Assembly (NCBI GenBank): GCA_017411605.1
Contig: JAFQPR010000086.1
Span: 1-63,991, forward strand
Direction: 5' to 3'
DNA from: Clostridia bacterium
GTDB lineage: Bacteria > Bacillota > Clostridia > Oscillospirales > CAG-272
DNA length: 63,991 bases
A model generated the notes under the pieces. It was not told the DNA's origin, ran no database searches, and saw only the letters and a program-made list of their open reading frames with translations. The position numbers were made by a program, and so were the translations under genes. Positions 17,634-26,130 of the stretch are shown here, piece after piece; position 1 is the first letter of the stretch, and each line of letters opens with the position of its first letter.

Positions 17634-19553
17634 TTATTTGTTGAGATTAAGCTTCTTGGATTCATCGAGCATCTTGATGAATAGACCGCCCTGAACCGTT
17701 CTGTGAATGAAGCCTATAAGAGTTCCTGCGACTGTGTCATACCAGTCCGTCATGGGAACTCTGTCGGGCGTTTCGTTATAGAAGTTCCAAAGGGGAGTAA
17801 TAAACTTCTTGAATTCCGCCTGATTTTTTGCCATAGTAGCGGTCCATACGAGCCAGTCGGATTTCGTTTGATCGCATCTTGAATCGAGGGGAAGACCGTA
17901 CTCGTTGAAGTGAGAAATATTCGAAGCTATTTCTTTCTTATACACCTTCTCGTCAAAGAGATTTGTGCCCCAAATCTTATCCCAAACCATGTTGTACTTC
18001 ATAGAATAAGAGCCTTCCTTGTCAAAGGCAAGCTTATAGGAACCGTCAGCATTTTCAGCGCGCTCGCACCAACTGTCAGCCTTTTCCTTTGCGATCTTAG
18101 CATACTTTTCGGCTTCGTTCTTCTCTCCGAGCATATCGCAGAGGATAGACATACCCATAATACCCATAATTGCCTTAAGAGTAAGGTTGCAGTTATGAGC
18201 AAGGTGGCCTGCAAAGTCATCGGTGCAAAGCTGATTTTCGGGATCATCTCCGTACTTGATGAGGTATTCGCACCATCCGCGGAGAACGTCCATATGGGGT
18301 TTTGCGAACTCTGCGGTACCGTCAGCGATCGCAACGTTTGTTTCCATTATAATCATATTGCCGCATTCTTCAACGGGCATCTGTTTTTCATATAGAAGCT
18401 CACCCGTTGCGCGGTCGAGACCGTAAACCTGACCGGTAACGAGAGGATACTGACCTACGTCGTGCGGAGCAAAGTCGTATTTCCAAGCATCTGTAGCGGC
18501 AAACTTATATACGGGACGAAGCATACCCTTGATAAGCTCGGGATTGTAATAAAGGTAAAGGGGAATAGAAGGATAGGAAACGTCAACCGTAGCGGCGCAG
18601 CCGTTAGAGAAGCATTCCTTTGAAATGTAGAGAATATCGCCGTTATCGTCAAGAACGAGCTTGTGAGCCGCGATAACCTGTCTGTATGCAAGTGAGAGTA
18701 TCTCCGCGTACTTTTCGCCGCCTGCGTTTTCCGCATCCTCAAACATCTTCTTTGCAAAGGCATCGCACTTCTTTGTGAGAGCAGAGTATTCCTTTGCAGC
18801 CTCTTCTATAGCCGCCTCTATAGTCTTTCCGTCCTTGTTCCAGTATGACTTGAGCTGCTTACCGAAATAGTTGATAGATGCGGCGCAGTCGTCATACGCA
18901 AACATAAAGAGTTTTTCTTCTCCGTTAGAAACAGGTGCGGTTACGGCTACGTGTTTTATCCAATGTATCTTTGTAACCTCCGTTTCGGCTTCGCCGCAAA
19001 CTGCGAGCCAAACGTAGCCCCAATCGATACGAAGATCATCGCCGCTTCTGTTGAGCAGATTCTGCTCCTCGTTACCCATTTTAATAGCGGTAATACCGTC
19101 GAGCTTAACCGATTCGGTAACAGTGGGCTTTTCATTTCTGCGGTTAAGGCAGAGCGAATCTCCAACTAATACCTTAACAGAAACATCCTTTACGGACTCG
19201 TCCTTTTTCTCGTATGAAACAGCCATATAAGAAACGGGACGTGTGAGAAGATCAAGATCATCGGGGAGAAGGGGAGTCATAAAGCGCACGGTGAGCTTTA
19301 TCTTATCGTTTTCAAATGTAGCTTTGGTTGAAAGCGCGTCGATTTCGAGAGAGGTCTGAGGGATTTTTTTAATGTTTCTGTAATAACCGAGGAAGCTGAG
19401 CTCTTCACCGTCGATAATAACGTATCCGTGAATATCGTTCTTTGCTCCTGTCCAATGCTGTGTTTCCTTGAAATTTAGTTTTTCGTTAGGCGCCCAAACG
19501 GAAAAATAAGGGTCAACCGTAATAAGGGGAATGGAAGGTGCTCTGAGTTTCAT
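17634..19553 (-). CDS. GtaA-like glutaminase-family protein (DUF4965/DUF5127 type)
   Basis: A 639-residue protein resembling the fungal/bacterial GtaA glutaminase family. It opens with LRAPSIPLITVDPYFSVW and HWTGAKNDIHG, typical of the DUF5127 N-terminal region, followed by a DUF4965-type part and an alpha/alpha-barrel-like C-terminal part with CAATVDVSYPSIPLYLYYNPEL and PHDVGQYP. Bacterial and fungal relatives are often secreted, but no signal peptide is seen after the chosen start. The start at 19553 has AGAGGA 7 nt upstream; the longer frame to 19655 runs through AT-rich promoter sequence. Glutaminase activity is inference; some relatives may act on glycans. Confidence 0.72.
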   Translation of the reverse strand: MKLRAPSIPLITVDPYFSVWAPNEKLNFKETQHWTGAKNDIHGYVIIDGEELSFLGYYRNIKKIPQTSLEIDALSTKATFENDKIKLTVRFMTPLLPDDLDLLTRPVSYMAVSYEKKDESVKDVSVKVLVGDSLCLNRRNEKPTVTESVKLDGITAIKMGNEEQNLLNRSGDDLRIDWGYVWLAVCGEAETEVTKIHWIKHVAVTAPVSNGEEKLFMFAYDDCAASINYFGKQLKSYWNKDGKTIEAAIEEAAKEYSALTKKCDAFAKKMFEDAENAGGEKYAEILSLAYRQVIAAHKLVLDDNGDILYISKECFSNGCAATVDVSYPSIPLYLYYNPELIKGMLRPVYKFAATDAWKYDFAPHDVGQYPLVTGQVYGLDRATGELLYEKQMPVEECGNMIIMETNVAIADGTAEFAKPHMDVLRGWCEYLIKYGDDPENQLCTDDFAGHLAHNCNLTLKAIMGIMGMSILCDMLGEKNEAEKYAKIAKEKADSWCERAENADGSYKLAFDKEGSYSMKYNMVWDKIWGTNLFDEKVYKKEIASNISHFNEYGLPLDSRCDQTKSDWLVWTATMAKNQAEFKKFITPLWNFYNETPDRVPMTDWYDTVAGTLIGFIHRTVQGGLFIKMLDESKKLNLNK

Positions 19554-19610
19554 AATATAATCCTCTTTCTTTTTTTGCATTTGTATTTTAATCAACAATA
19601 CACATTTTAT

Positions 19611-19639
19611 ATTATAATGCAAAATATAACATAAAACAA
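19611..19639 (-). promoter_or_regulatory. Promoter of the glutaminase-like gene
   Basis: On the minus strand -35 TTGTTT (19639-19634) and -10 TATAAT (19616-19611), 17 nt apart, about 50 nt before the start codon. Confidence 0.6.
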
Positions 19640-19758
19640 TGTAAAATATATTCAAAAAAGTGTAGAATATGAGCAGCTTATCAATTCAAAATGTTGTTGA
19701 AGGTGGATAGTAACATAAAGGTATATTGAAAATAGATTAAAGTAAACTTGAAGTGTCA

Positions 19759-20005
19759 GCTCCTGCGGAGAATTTGCGCCGAATGACTTCAAGAAAATTT
19801 GTTCCGTCGAGCAAAAAAGATAAGCGAATTTGTCTCGCTCTGCGAGACGGCGGCGCAACGATTCGAACTCCTTCGCTTTCGTTGTGTTTTTCGAGTTAAG
19901 ATAAGTATGTTGCAAACAAATAGGGATAAGAAGGCTGAAGTGGGAAAGCGAACGAAGTTCGCGACCGCAGGAGCATAAAAAATAGAAGCACCTTGAATGG
20001 TGCTT
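19759..20005. repeat. tRNA-Lys-derived repeat, copy 1
   Basis: First of two direct copies of a 241-bp unit, more than 90 percent identical by eye. It begins with GCTCCTGCGGAGAAT, identical to the complement of the 3' end of the tRNA-Lys gene at 20255. An 89-bp segment (19774-19862) with 7-bp terminal inverted repeats TTGCGCC/GGCGCAA follows, then TCGAACTCC, which continues the tRNA T-arm. The right part is unique to the repeat and ends with one arm of the tRNA terminator (ATAGAAGCACC). The minus-strand ORFs across it are low-complexity and vary between copies, so it is not a gene. Confidence 0.8.
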
Positions 20006-20254
20006 GCGGAGAATTTGCGCCGAATGACTTCAAGAAAATTTGTTCCGCCGAGCAAAAAAGAAAAGCGAATTTGTCTCGCTCTGCGAGACGGTGGCGCAAT
20101 GATTCGAAATCCTTCGCTTTCGTTGTGTTTTTTCGAGTCAAGATAAGTATGGTGCAAACAAATAGGGATAAGAAGAATGAAGTTTGAAAGCTAACGAAGT
20201 TCGCGACCGCAGGAGTATAAAAAATAGAAGCACCTTGAATGGTGCTTCTATTTT
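20006..20254. repeat. tRNA-Lys-derived repeat, copy 2
   Basis: Second copy of the unit. It starts at GCGGAGAAT after a truncated terminator arm, and its T-arm remnant is diverged (TCGAAATCC). The 89-bp inner segment is conserved with a few changes, including its inverted-repeat ends and the TCTCGC/GCGAGA hairpin. It runs directly into the terminator and 3' end of tRNA-Lys, which is where the next copy would begin. The arrangement suggests tandem duplication anchored in the tRNA gene. Confidence 0.8.
20217..20254 (-). terminator. Terminator of tRNA-Lys
   Basis: A perfect 10-bp stem, TAGAAGCACC (20225-20234) with GGTGCTTCTA (20241-20250), directly follows the tRNA CCA end on the minus strand and is followed there by a T-run. 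Half of this hairpin recurs at the end of repeat copy 1. Confidence 0.88.
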
Positions 20255-20330
20255 TGGTGCTCCTGCGGAGAATCGAACTCCGGACACCTTGATTAAAAGT
20301 CAAGTGCTCTACCAGCTGAGCTACAGGGGC
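20255..20330 (-). tRNA. tRNA-Lys (anticodon UUU)
   Basis: A 76-nt tRNA with encoded CCA. D-arm GCTCAGCTGGTAGAGC, anticodon stem CTTGA/TCAAG with loop CTTTTAA (anticodon TTT), T-arm CGGAG-TTCGATT-CTCCG. The acceptor stem is GCCCCTG with CAGGAGC, giving a C3-A70 mismatch where related tRNAs usually have U3-A70. It has its own promoter and terminator. Confidence 0.96.
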
Positions 20331-20388
20331 ATATTATTTTTGAATTAATTTATAGGATCTTAAGCAGTCTTGCGTAACACGCTTAAAT

Positions 20389-20417
20389 ATAATATCATAT
20401 TCATAAAGATTTGTCAA
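20389..20417 (-). promoter_or_regulatory. Promoter of tRNA-Lys
   Basis: On the minus strand TTGACA (20417-20412) and TATTAT (20394-20389) with a 17-nt spacer, about 50 nt before the tRNA 5' end. Confidence 0.7.
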
Positions 20418-20560
20418 TAGATTTTATAAGATTTTTTAAAACTTTTTACGAACTTTTTCGGTTAGGTTGTCAAAAGTAAAGATATTCGAATGTTAACTAT
20501 TTTGTGTTTTGGTTTTGAAAAAAACTCAAAAAAACCTATTTTTTTGCAAAAAATACATAG

Positions 20561-20597
20561 AGATGTCCAAATTATAGGACATCTTATGGTGTATAAT
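20561..20597 (+). promoter_or_regulatory. Operator-like palindrome and -10 box
   Basis: AGATGTCC (20561-20568) and GGACATCT (20577-20584) form a perfect 8-bp inverted repeat with an 8-nt spacer. It sits where the -35 region should be for a consensus -10 TATAAT (20592-20597), and no good -35 is present. This suggests control by a dimeric regulator. The 74-residue gene starts 47 nt on. Confidence 0.5.
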
Positions 20598-20643
20598 GAA
20601 AACACAAAGAGGGAAGCACCCCCGAAAATAAAGGAGAACAAAA

Positions 20644-20868
20644 ATGGAATTCAAATATGCAGTAGCACTTCTTAAGGGTGATGATGAAAAGATAATGGGT
20701 ATTTTTGATACAAAGGAAGAGGCTGATGCCTTTGGCTTCGGTAATACTGTATCTCACGATGAAGGCTTGCAGTATTGCTTTGCCTCTATGTTTCTTGCGG
20801 GAGTTCCGCAGGGGGATAACGTAAGAATTTACGATTATTATAACGTAAAGCCGGTTCAGCTTTGGTAA
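20644..20868 (+). CDS. Small unknown protein
   Basis: A 74-residue acidic, soluble-looking protein I do not recognise. It has no signal peptide or membrane segment and one phrase, FDTKEEADAFG, that looks like the sporulation-related-repeat or AP2-like 'ATKEEAEAF' turn seen in small binding domains. AAAGGAGA precedes the ATG. It is monocistronic, with an operator-like promoter upstream and a strong terminator at 20943. The control region suggests regulated expression. Function unknown. Confidence 0.75.
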   Translation: MEFKYAVALLKGDDEKIMGIFDTKEEADAFGFGNTVSHDEGLQYCFASMFLAGVPQGDNVRIYDYYNVKPVQLW

Positions 20869-20942
20869 TTAAGGGCTGTCGATATAGTGTTTCAGCCGGA
20901 TTAACTCACGGTCGGATGTTATTTACGGTTGATAAAAGAAAA

Positions 20943-20985
20943 AAGCGAGCGATTGCAGGGAAACTACGAATGCAATCGCTCGCTT
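20943..20985. terminator. Bidirectional terminator, small gene / tyrS
   Basis: A perfect 15-bp stem, AAGCGAGCGATTGCA (20943-20957) with TGCAATCGCTCGCTT (20971-20985), flanked by A- and T-rich sequence, between the convergent small gene and tyrS. Confidence 0.9.
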
Positions 20986-20998
20986 AATTTATTGAGTT

Positions 20999-22222
20999 TT
21001 ACGCCTTAAGAACAAACTTGTTAAAGCTCTTTTTACCTCTCTTGATAAGAACGCCGCCTTCAAGCTGCTCTTTAGTAACGGTTGCTTTAACATCGGTAAC
21101 CTTTTCACCTTCAACGGTAACACCGCCTTGCTCGATAGCGCGTCTTCCTTCGGAGCGCGAGGGAACCATCTTACCGAGGCAAAGAAGCGAGATCACGTCA
21201 ATTGCACCGTCTGCAAGAGAAGACTCTTCAACGTCAACGGAAGGAGTGAGAGCAGAGTCACCCGAAACGAAGAGCGCGCGGGATGCGTTCTGCGCCTTGG
21301 TAGCCTCTTCCTCGCCGTGAATAAGCTTTGTAAGCTCGAATGCGAGGATCTCCTTAGCGGTATTGAGCTGAGCGCCCTCCCAGGTATCCATCTTGTCAAT
21401 CTCTTCAAGAGGAAGGAATGTGAGCATTCTTATGCATTTAAGAACGTCCTTATCGCCAACGTTTCTCCAATACTGGTAGAAATCGTAGGGAGGAGTCTTG
21501 TTGGGGTCAAGCCATACTGCGCCGTTTGCGGTCTTACCCATCTTCTTGCCCTCGGAGTTGAGGAGAAGAGTGATAGTCATAGCGTAAGCATCCTTGCCGA
21601 GCTTCTTTCTGATGAGCTCGGTACCGTAGAGCATATTCGACCACTGATCGTCACCGCCGAACTGCATATTGCAGTTGTAGTTTTTGAAGAGGTGATAGAA
21701 GTCGTAGCTCTGCATTATCATATAATTAAATTCAAGGAAGGAAAGACCCTTTTCCATTCTCTGCTTATAGCATTCTGCGGTAAGCATTCTGTTAACCGAG
21801 AAGCAAGCTCCGACGTCGCGGAGAAGCTCGATGTAGTTAAGACCGAGGAGCCAATCCGCATTGTTTACCATAATTGCCTTGTCTTCGCCGAATTCGATGA
21901 ATTTCTCCATCTGAACTTTGAAGCAATCGCAGTTGTGCTGAATTGTTTCGGGGGTCATCATAGAACGCATATCGGTTCTTCCGGAGGGGTCGCCGATATA
22001 GCCTGTACCGCCGCCGATAAGAACTATCGGCTTGTTGCCCGCCATCTGAAGTCTTTTCATTAAGCAAAGCGCCATGAAATGACCAACGTGAAGGCTGTCC
22101 GCCGTCGGGTCAAATCCAATATAGAAGGTAGCTTTTCCGTTATTGACAAGCTCCTTTATTTCTTCTTCATCCGTTACCTGAGCTATAAGACCTCTGGCAA
22201 CGAGTTCGTCGTAAATTTTCAT
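20999..22222 (-). CDS. tyrS: Tyrosyl-tRNA synthetase
   Basis: A 407-residue class I synthetase that charges tRNA-Tyr. HIGH-like motif HVGH near residue 45, the [12 protein letters not shown] segment, tyrosine-binding region, KMGKT (KKMGKTANG) near residue 230, and a C-terminal S4-like RNA-binding domain in the last 60 residues. Start has GGAA(C) spacing upstream. It is 22 nt behind the MBL-fold gene, so galM, MBL and tyrS are probably cotranscribed. No T-box leader is visible. Confidence 0.96.
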   Translation of the reverse strand: MKIYDELVARGLIAQVTDEEEIKELVNNGKATFYIGFDPTADSLHVGHFMALCLMKRLQMAGNKPIVLIGGGTGYIGDPSGRTDMRSMMTPETIQHNCDCFKVQMEKFIEFGEDKAIMVNNADWLLGLNYIELLRDVGACFSVNRMLTAECYKQRMEKGLSFLEFNYMIMQSYDFYHLFKNYNCNMQFGGDDQWSNMLYGTELIRKKLGKDAYAMTITLLLNSEGKKMGKTANGAVWLDPNKTPPYDFYQYWRNVGDKDVLKCIRMLTFLPLEEIDKMDTWEGAQLNTAKEILAFELTKLIHGEEEATKAQNASRALFVSGDSALTPSVDVEESSLADGAIDVISLLCLGKMVPSRSEGRRAIEQGGVTVEGEKVTDVKATVTKEQLEGGVLIKRGKKSFNKFVLKA

Positions 22223-22244
22223 TATTAGTTCCTTTCGATATCAC

Positions 22245-23018
22245 TTAAATTCCGAGGAAGTAACCGTCATATGCCACCTTGAACGGCGAATTAAGGGTTG
22301 CCTCGCATAGTTCGTCGTGAATAAAACGCTTTTTGGCTGTCGGAATATGCGATAAAATAAATTTTGTATTGTCATTTGCGGTGCCGCAAGATACGAAAAT
22401 GTTGTATATCGTGCGTACCATATCAAGATTATTGTGGTTTGCAGATCTTTCGGAATAAGGCTCATCTCCCAGGGCGCAGTCGAGGATGACAGCATCGAGC
22501 GTTACCTCGCGCAACAGCTCCATTGCCGCAGCGTTTATAAAAGCTCCGTCGAGCCCGTAAAACAAGCTTTTTCCATCGCATTCAATAAGATAGTTGAGTG
22601 TTGTTTCGAATGGAATATCCGTTCTGTGGTTTGCGGGAAGGGGAAGAACTGTATATTTCCCGATTTTTTGAATGGCAAACGGCGATATTTCAATGAAGTC
22701 AATATTATCAAGTGTTAAAAGCTCGTCCTTCATCGCGGAAGAAGCATAAACTCGTATTCTTCTTTCCGAAGCTAATCTTTCGATAGCGGTCAAGCTGAAG
22801 TGATCGAGGTGAGAATGGGTTATAAAAACGTCATAGACCTCGTCGAGCATACCTTGAAGCATAAAGCTTTCAACAAATTCGAAAATATCCTCCGAAGGGT
22901 CGATTATGATCTTTTCGTCGATAAGTAAGGTCGAAAACCTTCTGTATTCCTTGGAAAATTTATTCTTAACTCTTACCGAGCCAAGCCCTCCGGTTCCGAA
23001 GAATCTTAAGTTGATCAA
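22245..23018 (-). CDS. MBL-fold metallo-hydrolase
   Basis: A 257-residue metallo-beta-lactamase-fold protein. The metal-binding HxHxDH motif is THSHLDHF at about residues 88-95, followed by a histidine in PANHRTD and aspartates in GLDG and LDCALG, with a late histidine in LSHIP. This resembles the PhnP-like phosphodiesterase group; activity is not certain. Its start overlaps the galM stop by 4 nt (ATGA), so the two are translationally coupled, and tyrS follows. The combination with galM is not an obvious pathway. Confidence 0.85.
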   Translation of the reverse strand: MINLRFFGTGGLGSVRVKNKFSKEYRRFSTLLIDEKIIIDPSEDIFEFVESFMLQGMLDEVYDVFITHSHLDHFSLTAIERLASERRIRVYASSAMKDELLTLDNIDFIEISPFAIQKIGKYTVLPLPANHRTDIPFETTLNYLIECDGKSLFYGLDGAFINAAAMELLREVTLDAVILDCALGDEPYSERSANHNNLDMVRTIYNIFVSCGTANDNTKFILSHIPTAKKRFIHDELCEATLNSPFKVAYDGYFLGI

Positions 23019-24016
23019 AGCTTTTCTACCGCGTAAACCACAGTGTGGGTATATACGTCGCCCTTGTCATAGAATCCGATGCCGTGATTGATGCAGTCGG
23101 GCTCGGTCTGAGTTTCAAGGCAGAATGCGCCGTGGAATACCTGCTTTGTGTTGTTTCTGAAGTCGGGACCTTTACCAAGGAAGTTACCGATATAGAACTG
23201 TACGCCGGGCTGATCGGTGTAAACCTTCATACCGAGATTGTCACCCTTAACCTCTGCGATAAGAGGAAGCTCCTTGCCGAAAACAACGTCGCTCTTTACG
23301 GGAGAAAGAATGAAGTTGTGGTCGTAACCGATGAAATCTGCGCCGCAACGCTCACCGATCTTGTGAGGAGTCTTGAAATCAAAGGGAGTACCCTCAACTG
23401 CGGGGCGATTTCCGTTGGGAATCAGGTTTTCGTTAACGTCGGTATATCTGTCAGCATAAATAACAGCGATGTGATCTTCGATAGTGCCGCCGAAGCCGTT
23501 GAGATTGAAATATGCGTGGTTTGTAAGAGCAATGGGGGTCTTTCCTTCGGGGATAGCAACGTAGTCGATAAGGAGAGATGCGCCCTCAAGCTTATATGTA
23601 ACTTTAACGGCAAGTCCGGAGGGGAAGCCCTCTTCGCCGTCCTTGGAATAATATTCAAGTGTGATAGAATTCTCGGTATAATCCGTAACCGTCCAAAGCT
23701 TGTGGTCGAAGCCGTCGCCGCCGTGAAGGCAGTTTTCACCGTCATTCTTGGGGAGGTTATAGGTTACTCCGTCCATTGTGAACTTAGCATCACCGATTCT
23801 GTTTGCAACACGTCCGATAACAGCGCCCTGATGCGAGGTTTCCTGAAGATATGTTTCAAGCTTATCAAAGCCGCCTACAATATCGGTACCGAAAGCTTTG
23901 AAATTAACGATAGTAGCGCCTCTCGTCATAATGTTTACAAGAGCGGAATCGTTTTTGAGTGAATAAAGGTATACTTCTTCACCAGTGGGAAGTACGCCGT
24001 AAAGTTTCTTTTCCAT
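23015..24016 (-). CDS. galM: Aldose 1-epimerase
   Basis: A 333-residue galactose mutarotase that interconverts alpha and beta anomers of sugars. The N-terminal strands, GAVIGRVANRIGDAKF, CLHGGDGFDHKLW (histidine near 100), and LTNHAYFNLNG (catalytic histidine near 175) are family hallmarks; the catalytic glutamate is expected in CLETQTEPD near the C terminus. First gene of the galM-MBL-tyrS operon with a promoter at 24058-24086. It fits the sugar-using profile of the window. Confidence 0.94.
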   Translation of the reverse strand: MEKKLYGVLPTGEEVYLYSLKNDSALVNIMTRGATIVNFKAFGTDIVGGFDKLETYLQETSHQGAVIGRVANRIGDAKFTMDGVTYNLPKNDGENCLHGGDGFDHKLWTVTDYTENSITLEYYSKDGEEGFPSGLAVKVTYKLEGASLLIDYVAIPEGKTPIALTNHAYFNLNGFGGTIEDHIAVIYADRYTDVNENLIPNGNRPAVEGTPFDFKTPHKIGERCGADFIGYDHNFILSPVKSDVVFGKELPLIAEVKGDNLGMKVYTDQPGVQFYIGNFLGKGPDFRNNTKQVFHGAFCLETQTEPDCINHGIGFYDKGDVYTHTVVYAVEKL

Positions 24017-24057
24017 TTTATTTACCTCTCATAAGTATATTTTTTTCATACATAGTT

Positions 24058-24086
24058 ATTATATAATAAATTTTTGAAAAAGTAAA
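24058..24086 (-). promoter_or_regulatory. Promoter of the galM operon
   Basis: On the minus strand TTTACT (24086-24081) and TATAAT (24063-24058), 17 nt apart, about 42 nt before the galM start. It is back to back with the kinase promoter. Confidence 0.6.
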
Positions 24087-24104
24087 GAGAAAACAGTGAA
24101 GTTA

Positions 24105-24133
24105 TTGACAAAAAAATGATTTTATGTTAAAAT
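24105..24133 (+). promoter_or_regulatory. Promoter of the P-loop kinase gene
   Basis: -35 TTGACA (24105-24110) and -10 TAAAAT (24128-24133) with a 17-nt spacer; leader of about 60 nt. Confidence 0.72.
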
Positions 24134-24199
24134 AATTAGGTAAATATAGGCGATTTAGGTGTTTTACCGAAGAATTGCGCAGTTTTCACGGAGAAAAAA

Positions 24200-24727
24200 A
24201 TGAAAAAGGCTACGATAGTTATAAACGGTGCGGGCGGTGTCGGTAAGGATACTCTTTGCGATCTTGCCGCGAAGCACATTAAAATACGAAACATCTCAAC
24301 GATCACTCCCATAAAGGAGCTTGCCAGAATGGCAGATTGGGACGGAAGGAAGGACGATCGCTCAAGAAAGTTTCTTGCGGACTTAAAAGAGCTTTGCGTT
24401 AACTATAATGATTTTCCTACCAATTGGGCAAAGGCGCAGTACCTTGATTTTCTCACTACGGATGAAGAGATTCTGATAGTTCATATCAGAGAGCCGAAGG
24501 AGATAGCAAAATTTGTTAAGGCTACCGACGGTGTTGCGAAAACGCTTCTTGTCAGAGCAGTCAGCAGGCAGAGAAAAGCGGCGTACGGAAATGCAGCAGA
24601 CGACGGAGTGGAGAATTATTACTACGATTACTATTTTGATAACGATGCATCTCTCGAGGAAGCGGAAGTGAATTTTACGAAGCTTATGAGAGATATACTT
24701 GAGGGAAATGATCTCTCGGGCAACTGA
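24200..24727 (+). CDS. P-loop nucleotide kinase-like protein
   Basis: A 175-residue P-loop NTPase. Walker A is GAGGVGKDT at residues 10-18; the GKD(T/S) form is typical of dNMP kinase and dephospho-CoA-kinase-like families. A lid-like basic stretch AVSRQRKAAYG lies near 130, and a conserved-looking YYYDYYFDNDASLEE near 145. Length is short for a deoxynucleotide kinase. It is monocistronic with its own promoter and terminator. A nucleoside- or nucleotide-kinase role is inference; the substrate is unknown. Confidence 0.7.
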   Translation: MKKATIVINGAGGVGKDTLCDLAAKHIKIRNISTITPIKELARMADWDGRKDDRSRKFLADLKELCVNYNDFPTNWAKAQYLDFLTTDEEILIVHIREPKEIAKFVKATDGVAKTLLVRAVSRQRKAAYGNAADDGVENYYYDYYFDNDASLEEAEVNFTKLMRDILEGNDLSGN

Positions 24728-24730
24728 TAA

Positions 24731-24770
24731 AAAAACCGAAACGGAGCGATAAAGTTCCATTTCGGTTTTT
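24731..24770. terminator. Bidirectional terminator, kinase / smpB
   Basis: AAAAACCGAAA (24731-24741) pairs with TTTCGGTTTTT (24760-24770), four bases after the kinase stop, with T-rich sequence on both strands. Confidence 0.82.
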
Positions 24771-24828
24771 TTATTGAACGTGTGGGGAAAGTTTCCCAGG
24801 TTCCCGAAGCTTAAGTCTAAAGCGACGG

Positions 24829-25308
24829 TCAATCCTCGCCGTTTCCGCGTCTGTCCTTCATTCTTCTTTCGATAATTCTGTCGGCATCGCGTTTTGCCAT
24901 ATCGTCACGCTTATCGTAAAGCTTTTTACCCTTGCAAAGACCTATTGCCATTTTAACGTAAGAGCCCTTGAAGTAGAGAGATAAGGGAACTAAGGTATAA
25001 CCATCTCTTGAAACAAGACCTGCAAGACGCATTATCTCGCGCTTATGCATAAGAAGCTTTTTTGGACGCATGGGATCTTTATTGAAGATGTTTCCTTGCT
25101 CGTAAGGACTTATATGTACTCCGAGCGCGAATAACTCGCCTCGGTCGATATCGCAATAGGAGTCCTTGAGGTTGACGCCGCCGGCTCTCAATGATTTGAC
25201 CTCGGTACCGAAAAGCTCTATTCCCGCTTCGAAGGTTTCAATAACGAAATAGTCGTGCCTGGCTTTTCTGTTGTCGGCGATTATCTTTTCCGATTTCTTC
25301 TCGCTCAT
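24829..25308 (-). CDS. smpB: SsrA-binding protein
   Basis: A 159-residue SmpB, the partner of tmRNA in rescuing stalled ribosomes. The N-terminal [19 protein letters not shown] and [18 protein letters not shown], then [15 protein letters not shown] and the basic C-terminal tail ([17 protein letters not shown]) that enters the ribosome channel are all present. Length is typical. AAGGAG lies before the start. The tmRNA gene itself is not in this window. It lies 63 nt behind spoIIR on the same strand and may be cotranscribed. Confidence 0.96.
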   Translation of the reverse strand: MSEKKSEKIIADNRKARHDYFVIETFEAGIELFGTEVKSLRAGGVNLKDSYCDIDRGELFALGVHISPYEQGNIFNKDPMRPKKLLMHKREIMRLAGLVSRDGYTLVPLSLYFKGSYVKMAIGLCKGKKLYDKRDDMAKRDADRIIERRMKDRRGNGED

Positions 25309-25371
25309 AATAACTCCTTTCCTTTATTAAAAGATGTAGCGGAATTATTTTAACATATTTTAATTAGGAAA

Positions 25372-25977
25372 TCAACTGCTTTTTGGGAACTTTTTGTTTT
25401 CTTCATTAAAAATTGCAGAGGCAACCTCAAGCAGCTTGAATTTAATTCGGTAACCGCCCTTTGAAATAAGTCGAAGCTCGTCATCAGAATAAGTATCGGC
25501 GGTGTCCGATAAAGCCGCGTCGAGGCAAAGCGGTGGATACATAACGCACCACCAATTCTGTCCCTTACCTCCTCCGATAGTTACCGTGAGGGAGACGTAT
25601 CTGCCCGACGGTAGGGAAAAAACACTATAATCACGTGTGTTAAACCACTCCTCGCTTAGCTTAACGGTTACGGGATAACTGTATCCCGCGTCAACTATGA
25701 ACGCGCGGCAGTCTTCTTCAATCAAAGGCAAAAGCCTTAATAATTTTGACTCTGCCTCGGCGGGGGAACTTGAATCTGAAATTATTTTACCGTATTTATT
25801 CAGAATAAAATCCCTGAGTTCAAGTTTTAAATTTTGATCATCTACGGTGTCTGAAGGCGCAAGAATATGTAGCCTTACCGTATCCTCATAAATTTGAGCC
25901 TCGGCTTCCGTAGGTACAAAAAGTATACATAATGTACACAAAAGTATGCAAATTGCAGGTAAAATGACTTTTTTCAT
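25372..25977 (-). CDS. spoIIR: Stage II sporulation protein R
   Basis: A 201-residue secreted signalling protein, made in the forespore and needed to activate the SpoIIGA protease that processes pro-sigma-E in the mother cell. An N-terminal membrane/signal segment (residues 5-22) ends near EAEA. Family signatures are VRLHILAPSDTVDDQ...LKLELRD and GGGKGQNWWCVMYPPLC near residues 136-152. It shows that the organism can probably sporulate. No sigma-F promoter could be recognised with confidence in the AT-rich spacer upstream. Confidence 0.93.
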   Translation of the reverse strand: MKKVILPAICILLCTLCILFVPTEAEAQIYEDTVRLHILAPSDTVDDQNLKLELRDFILNKYGKIISDSSSPAEAESKLLRLLPLIEEDCRAFIVDAGYSYPVTVKLSEEWFNTRDYSVFSLPSGRYVSLTVTIGGGKGQNWWCVMYPPLCLDAALSDTADTYSDDELRLISKGGYRIKFKLLEVASAIFNEENKKFPKSS

Positions 25978-26074
25978 AGTAAAAACCTCGATAAATAAAA
26001 AATGATTGTTAATTTAAATCTTGACAGGAAAAAGGAAAAATATTCACATGCTTCAAAAAAAGTTTTTCCGGCTA

Positions 26075-26103
26075 TTGATTTTTGATTTTAAAGAGGTTAT
26101 AAT
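26075..26103 (+). promoter_or_regulatory. Promoter of ansA
   Basis: -35 TTGATT (26075-26080) and -10 TATAAT (26098-26103) with a 17-nt spacer, 28 nt before the ATG at 26131. Confidence 0.7.
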
Positions 26104-26130
26104 TAAATAAAAAACTAAATGAAGGTTTTT

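Noticed and set aside
19652-20303. Three minus-strand ORFs of 87-135 codons across the tRNA-linked repeat
   Set aside because: They read through both repeat copies in different frames, include the tRNA terminator, and lack ribosome-binding sites. The repeat, not a protein, is the conserved thing.
23045-23962. 305-codon plus-strand ORF across galM
   Set aside because: Antisense to galM, which has clear catalytic motifs and a promoter. The translation shows no domain.
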